A stretch of DNA of 10,503 bases from Asterionellopsis glacialis. Lineage: Eukaryota > Bacillariophyta > Plagiogrammaphyceae > Rhaphoneidales > Asterionellopsidaceae. Location: contig WKLE02000342.1 in assembly GCA_014885115.2 (NCBI GenBank), forward strand, positions 15,974-26,476, given 5' to 3'. The notes below the pieces were generated by a model, which saw nothing but the letters and a program-made list of their open reading frames with translations, did not search any database and was not told the DNA's origin. The position numbers and the translations under genes are program-made. This document shows positions 8,007-10,503 of this stretch, one piece after another. The first letter of the stretch is position 1. Each line of letters opens with the position of its first letter.

Positions 8007-8080
8007 AGCCACACGAGTCAAAATTAGTCAATGGTGCTACAATAACAACAACAGCAGCAACAATTGTGTCGGTTGAAATA
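8007..8080 (+). repeat. Direct repeat, copy B (upstream of the ankyrin gene)
   Basis: This is the second copy of the ~70-bp repeat, about 245 bp downstream of copy A in the same orientation. It ends about 95 bp before the ankyrin ATG and about 28 bp before the putative 5' UTR intron, so it probably lies in the transcribed leader or core promoter. Confidence 0.88.
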
Positions 8081-8107
8081 TTTCCGTGGCATCATTATTG
8101 TTCATTG

Positions 8108-8161
8108 GTGAGTCCTTCGTGCAGTTGTTTCGATTCGTAAGATTATATTTGATTTTATCAG
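8108..8161 (+). other. Putative 54-bp intron in the 5' UTR of the ankyrin gene
   Basis: The segment starts GTGAGT and ends with a T-rich tract and TTTTATCAG, 13 bases before the ATG at 8175. Its size is close to the 56-bp intron in the LtrA-like gene. There is no reading frame to test it against, so the call rests on splice-site quality and position alone. Confidence 0.45.
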
Positions 8162-8174
8162 GTAACAAGCAAAC

Positions 8175-10169
8175 ATGAGTTCTGTCAGAAGGTCATCCAT
8201 AACTTTGAATTGTAATCATCCTCCTCTTCCTCACGGAGGTGGTCATAACAATAATCGTGAATCGTCATCGTCGGCAATCGTAGCACCAGTAACTTCTGAT
8301 ATTAGTAATTGTGCGCAAAGCAAATCAACTGCAAACGAAAATCAAACGACAGACGGCAACAAGCGTGATGGGTCTGGAACAACCAGTCATTTGCCTTGGA
8401 TGGAGAATCAGAAAGTGCATCTTGATGATGACTGTGGCAACCGTGAACACCCACAGTTACATCCTTTACTCTTGTTTCCAGATGCTGCCGTTGGCGATAG
8501 TAGTGGTATATCAGAACAACATAGTGATTTATGGGAAGAAGAATTGAATGAATTAGAACAATTTCATAATGATTCAGCTGTAGCTGTTGCCATGAATCAT
8601 CCATTTACAACAACAGCAGCAGCAACTATATTTCAGGAAGAAAAACAAAAACATTATTTGAGAAAAAAAGATATACCTACGCAGCAAAAACCAGCACCAC
8701 AACCGCCACCAACAGATCAATTATTTCAATTAGCCATGTTAGGGTCATGGTCTGAATTTATTGAACATTGTCAATTATATCCACAGGATGCGCAATGGCG
8801 TACACCCTTATTACCCTTATTTGCACACGATGACAATCACATTAGTAAGAAAAGAAAGGCCGATAGTTTGTCTACAGCACAACCCCAATTGAACCATAAG
8901 CACCAACAGGAAGAGAATTACGGAACAATATTGCATTTTCTATTACAATTATGTCACGATAGAACAGGAGGAAGAAGTGGTGGTGGGATTGGAGATGATG
9001 ACGATGATTACACTACCACACAAACAGATACAACAATACATTGTTACCATACAACTAATACCATATTACCAACACCACCCTATAATGCATTTGAAGTTTT
9101 AATCAAGGCATACCCCTCCGCCGTTGTAATGCAATCAAGTTTATGGAAACGCACACCCTTGCATGATGCTATTGAATCTAATTCTGTATCACGTCCTATC
9201 TTTCGTTTACTGCTAGAAACAAGTAATCAATACATCCCTCCCTCATTATCAGAATTACAATCTCTTCTTGCGTTATCCATAAAAACACCGACACCAACAG
9301 GAACACCAACAGGAACACCAACAGGAACACCAACAACAACAACAACAGGAACAACAACAACAACAACAACAACGCGACAACAAGGACAAAGTCAAGAGTC
9401 ACCATGCTCCTCCTCGTTACCATCATCATTACTTCCTCAATTACCAATGGAAGTCATTCAAGACTATATATATCCGTACAGCAATATGGAACCATTAGAA
9501 ATACAAGATTGGAAAGGTAATGCACCCTTACATTTATTTTTCAAGAAAAGCCGTGAAACATATGGATCACAAAAACTATTGCGTGACTTAATCGATGAAT
9601 GTCCACGTGCCTTACGATTATACAACCATGAAGGGAGAACACCACTTCATCAAGCTATCGTATCAAATGCATCACCATATCAATTTGAAATTTTAATTGA
9701 TGCCTATCCACGAGTTTTGTTATTATTAACAACATTACCACCACCGTCGTCGTCGTCAGTAAACAAAGCTAATATACCAGCAATATCCGCGACGAACATC
9801 AACAAAAGCACCAATAATAAGGATCGGAGAAAAAGAGGACAAACTCCGTTGCATTATTATTTGCAACATCATATCATTCAAGGGAGACATTATACCACAA
9901 CAACCAGGGGTGAAACATTGCATATCTTACGGCTTCTTGCAGGAACATGTCCAGAAGTATTAACGATGAAGAATTGTGATGAAAAAACACCTTTACAACT
10001 ATTGAACGATTATAATGACTTTGATGGATTTGTCATGAATCGTGGTCGTCATCGCATTGATGATAATGATTTGGATGACAGCGATGATAGCGAAGCTGGG
10101 ATTATTCAAGATTGTATTGCTCTGCTAGAACGCCTATCAACTGAAACTACACAGCCGTGTACCCCATGA
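8175..10169 (+). CDS. Ankyrin-repeat protein, diatom type, with low-complexity insertions
   Basis: A 664-residue soluble protein in one uninterrupted frame. Residues 1-180 are polar, rich in Ser, His, Asn and Gln, and probably disordered. From 181 on there are divergent ankyrin units: residues 181-260 (DQLFQLAMLGSW, YGTILHFLLQLC), 305-350 (KRTPLHDAI), 445-480 (GNAPLHLFF), 487-515 (GRTPLHQAI), 564-592 (GQTPLHYYL) and 590-622 (EKTPLQLL). Most units are preceded by a helix ending in KAYP, DECP, DAYP or GTCP. This spacing, longer than the canonical 33 residues, is the style of a large expanded ankyrin family in diatoms. Insertions include a Thr/Gly/Pro tract (381-410) and a Ser/Asn-rich loop (534-560). 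Basic clusters KKRK (225-228) and RRKR (561-564) could be nuclear signals. Residues 639-651 are Asp-rich. The family mediates protein-protein contacts; partner and role are unknown. ATG 8175 is the first in frame after a probable 5' UTR intron. Confidence 0.85.
   Translation: MSSVRRSSITLNCNHPPLPHGGGHNNNRESSSSAIVAPVTSDISNCAQSKSTANENQTTDGNKRDGSGTTSHLPWMENQKVHLDDDCGNREHPQLHPLLLFPDAAVGDSSGISEQHSDLWEEELNELEQFHNDSAVAVAMNHPFTTTAAATIFQEEKQKHYLRKKDIPTQQKPAPQPPPTDQLFQLAMLGSWSEFIEHCQLYPQDAQWRTPLLPLFAHDDNHISKKRKADSLSTAQPQLNHKHQQEENYGTILHFLLQLCHDRTGGRSGGGIGDDDDDYTTTQTDTTIHCYHTTNTILPTPPYNAFEVLIKAYPSAVVMQSSLWKRTPLHDAIESNSVSRPIFRLLLETSNQYIPPSLSELQSLLALSIKTPTPTGTPTGTPTGTPTTTTTGTTTTTTTTRQQGQSQESPCSSSLPSSLLPQLPMEVIQDYIYPYSNMEPLEIQDWKGNAPLHLFFKKSRETYGSQKLLRDLIDECPRALRLYNHEGRTPLHQAIVSNASPYQFEILIDAYPRVLLLLTTLPPPSSSSVNKANIPAISATNINKSTNNKDRRKRGQTPLHYYLQHHIIQGRHYTTTTRGETLHILRLLAGTCPEVLTMKNCDEKTPLQLLNDYNDFDGFVMNRGRHRIDDNDLDDSDDSEAGIIQDCIALLERLSTETTQPCTP
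9285..9373 (+). repeat. In-frame 12-bp minisatellite and ACA microsatellite in the ankyrin gene
   Basis: Three perfect copies of ACACCAACAGGA (from 9291) and a partial fourth encode Thr-Pro-Thr-Gly units, followed by an (ACA)n tract with one GGA break encoding poly-Thr. The unit sizes are multiples of three, so copy-number change would keep the frame. It separates two groups of ankyrin units and probably forms a flexible linker. Confidence 0.92.
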
Positions 10170-10503
10170 ACGACTTGTATAAATAAATTGGAGATATTGA
10201 TATTAAAGACTGTGTCTCTCCAGACGAATAAAAAAAAGCAAGCATCACAATAAGAAAACTGTCTAAGATAACAGAACAATGCACAGCTGGTCGAGATGGA
10301 CGACAGCTAGATCAAGAGTTGTAAAAATTGTATGAAAGTTATGTACAAAGTAATTATTTGAAGGCTAAGATGGTATGCTTGAGGAGATATTGGGAAGTGG
10401 GGGTAGGGACCTTGAAACATCCGAAAGGATAGCGGGGTATTTTGTTACTACTTGATCTGCTTTACCATAAGCCTCCCACTCAACATATAATCTATAGGCC
10501 TCT
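10170..10503 (+). other. 3' flank of the ankyrin gene
   Basis: Candidate polyadenylation hexamers AATAAA occur at 10182-10187 and 10227-10232, 13 and 58 bases after the stop; no cleavage site can be assigned. An eight-pair inverted repeat with one bulge (10285-10293 with 10301-10308) is present. No gene or RNA is recognised to the end of the window. Confidence 0.5.

Larger units (their letters stand above)
7835..8174 (+). other. Leader and promoter region of the ankyrin gene
   Basis: No protein-coding character is visible. It contains copy B of the direct repeat, a short tandem AAAATCGCAAA (about 7936-7960), an AT-rich palindromic AAATTTTAAATTT-like string near 7959-7971, and the probable 5' UTR intron. 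The transcription start is not identifiable by eye. Confidence 0.5.

Noticed and set aside
9196..9447. Leu/Val-rich minus-strand frame resembling a membrane segment
   Set aside because: It is the antisense shadow of the Thr/Pro/Gly repeat in the ankyrin gene.
10285..10308. Inverted repeat after the ankyrin gene as a terminator
   Set aside because: Eukaryotic mRNA genes do not rely on hairpin terminators, and an eight-pair stem with a bulge is easily due to chance.

Overview
The window looks like nuclear DNA of a diatom or close stramenopile relative. It is AT-rich by eye, with intron-poor genes and one short intron (56 bp) that restores a reading frame. It also carries an ankyrin protein with the (I/L)xAYP-type repeats common in diatoms, and a broken Ty1/copia element whose gag and protease resemble diatom copia (CoDi-type) elements. 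The assignment rests on gene content and style; no marker gene is present.

Layout: (1) 240-1532, plus strand, a ten-helix drug/metabolite transporter (two EamA units, SLC35G-like). (2) 1533-2689, a convergent intergenic space holding a decayed extra copy of the 3' end of the next gene. (3) 2690-4899, minus strand, an LtrA-family multipass membrane protein with an N-terminal coiled coil; two overlapping reading frames join cleanly through a 56-bp phase-1 intron. (4) 4900-5957, its upstream region, with an imperfect hairpin and a 45-bp tandem repeat, then about 550 bp with no recognisable gene. (5) 5958 to about 7735, minus strand, a copia-type retrotransposon relic: gag with stops and a frame break, a protease, then a direct jump to late reverse transcriptase, with a 4-base N gap. 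(6) 7764-8080, two copies of a ~70-bp direct repeat; the second lies just before the last gene, in its probable leader, which also has a likely 5' UTR intron. (7) 8175-10169, plus strand, a 664-aa ankyrin-repeat protein with low-complexity insertions. (8) 10170-10503, its 3' flank.

The three intact genes do not form an obvious pathway. The two membrane proteins are convergent neighbours and both carry acidic di-leucine-like motifs in predicted soluble tails, which could mean a shared endomembrane (vacuolar) destination; this is inference. I did not find a convincing new multi-gene system. The most informative observations are the resolved LtrA gene model, the decayed partial LtrA duplicate, and the unexplained 45-bp and ~70-bp repeats next to gene 5' ends.
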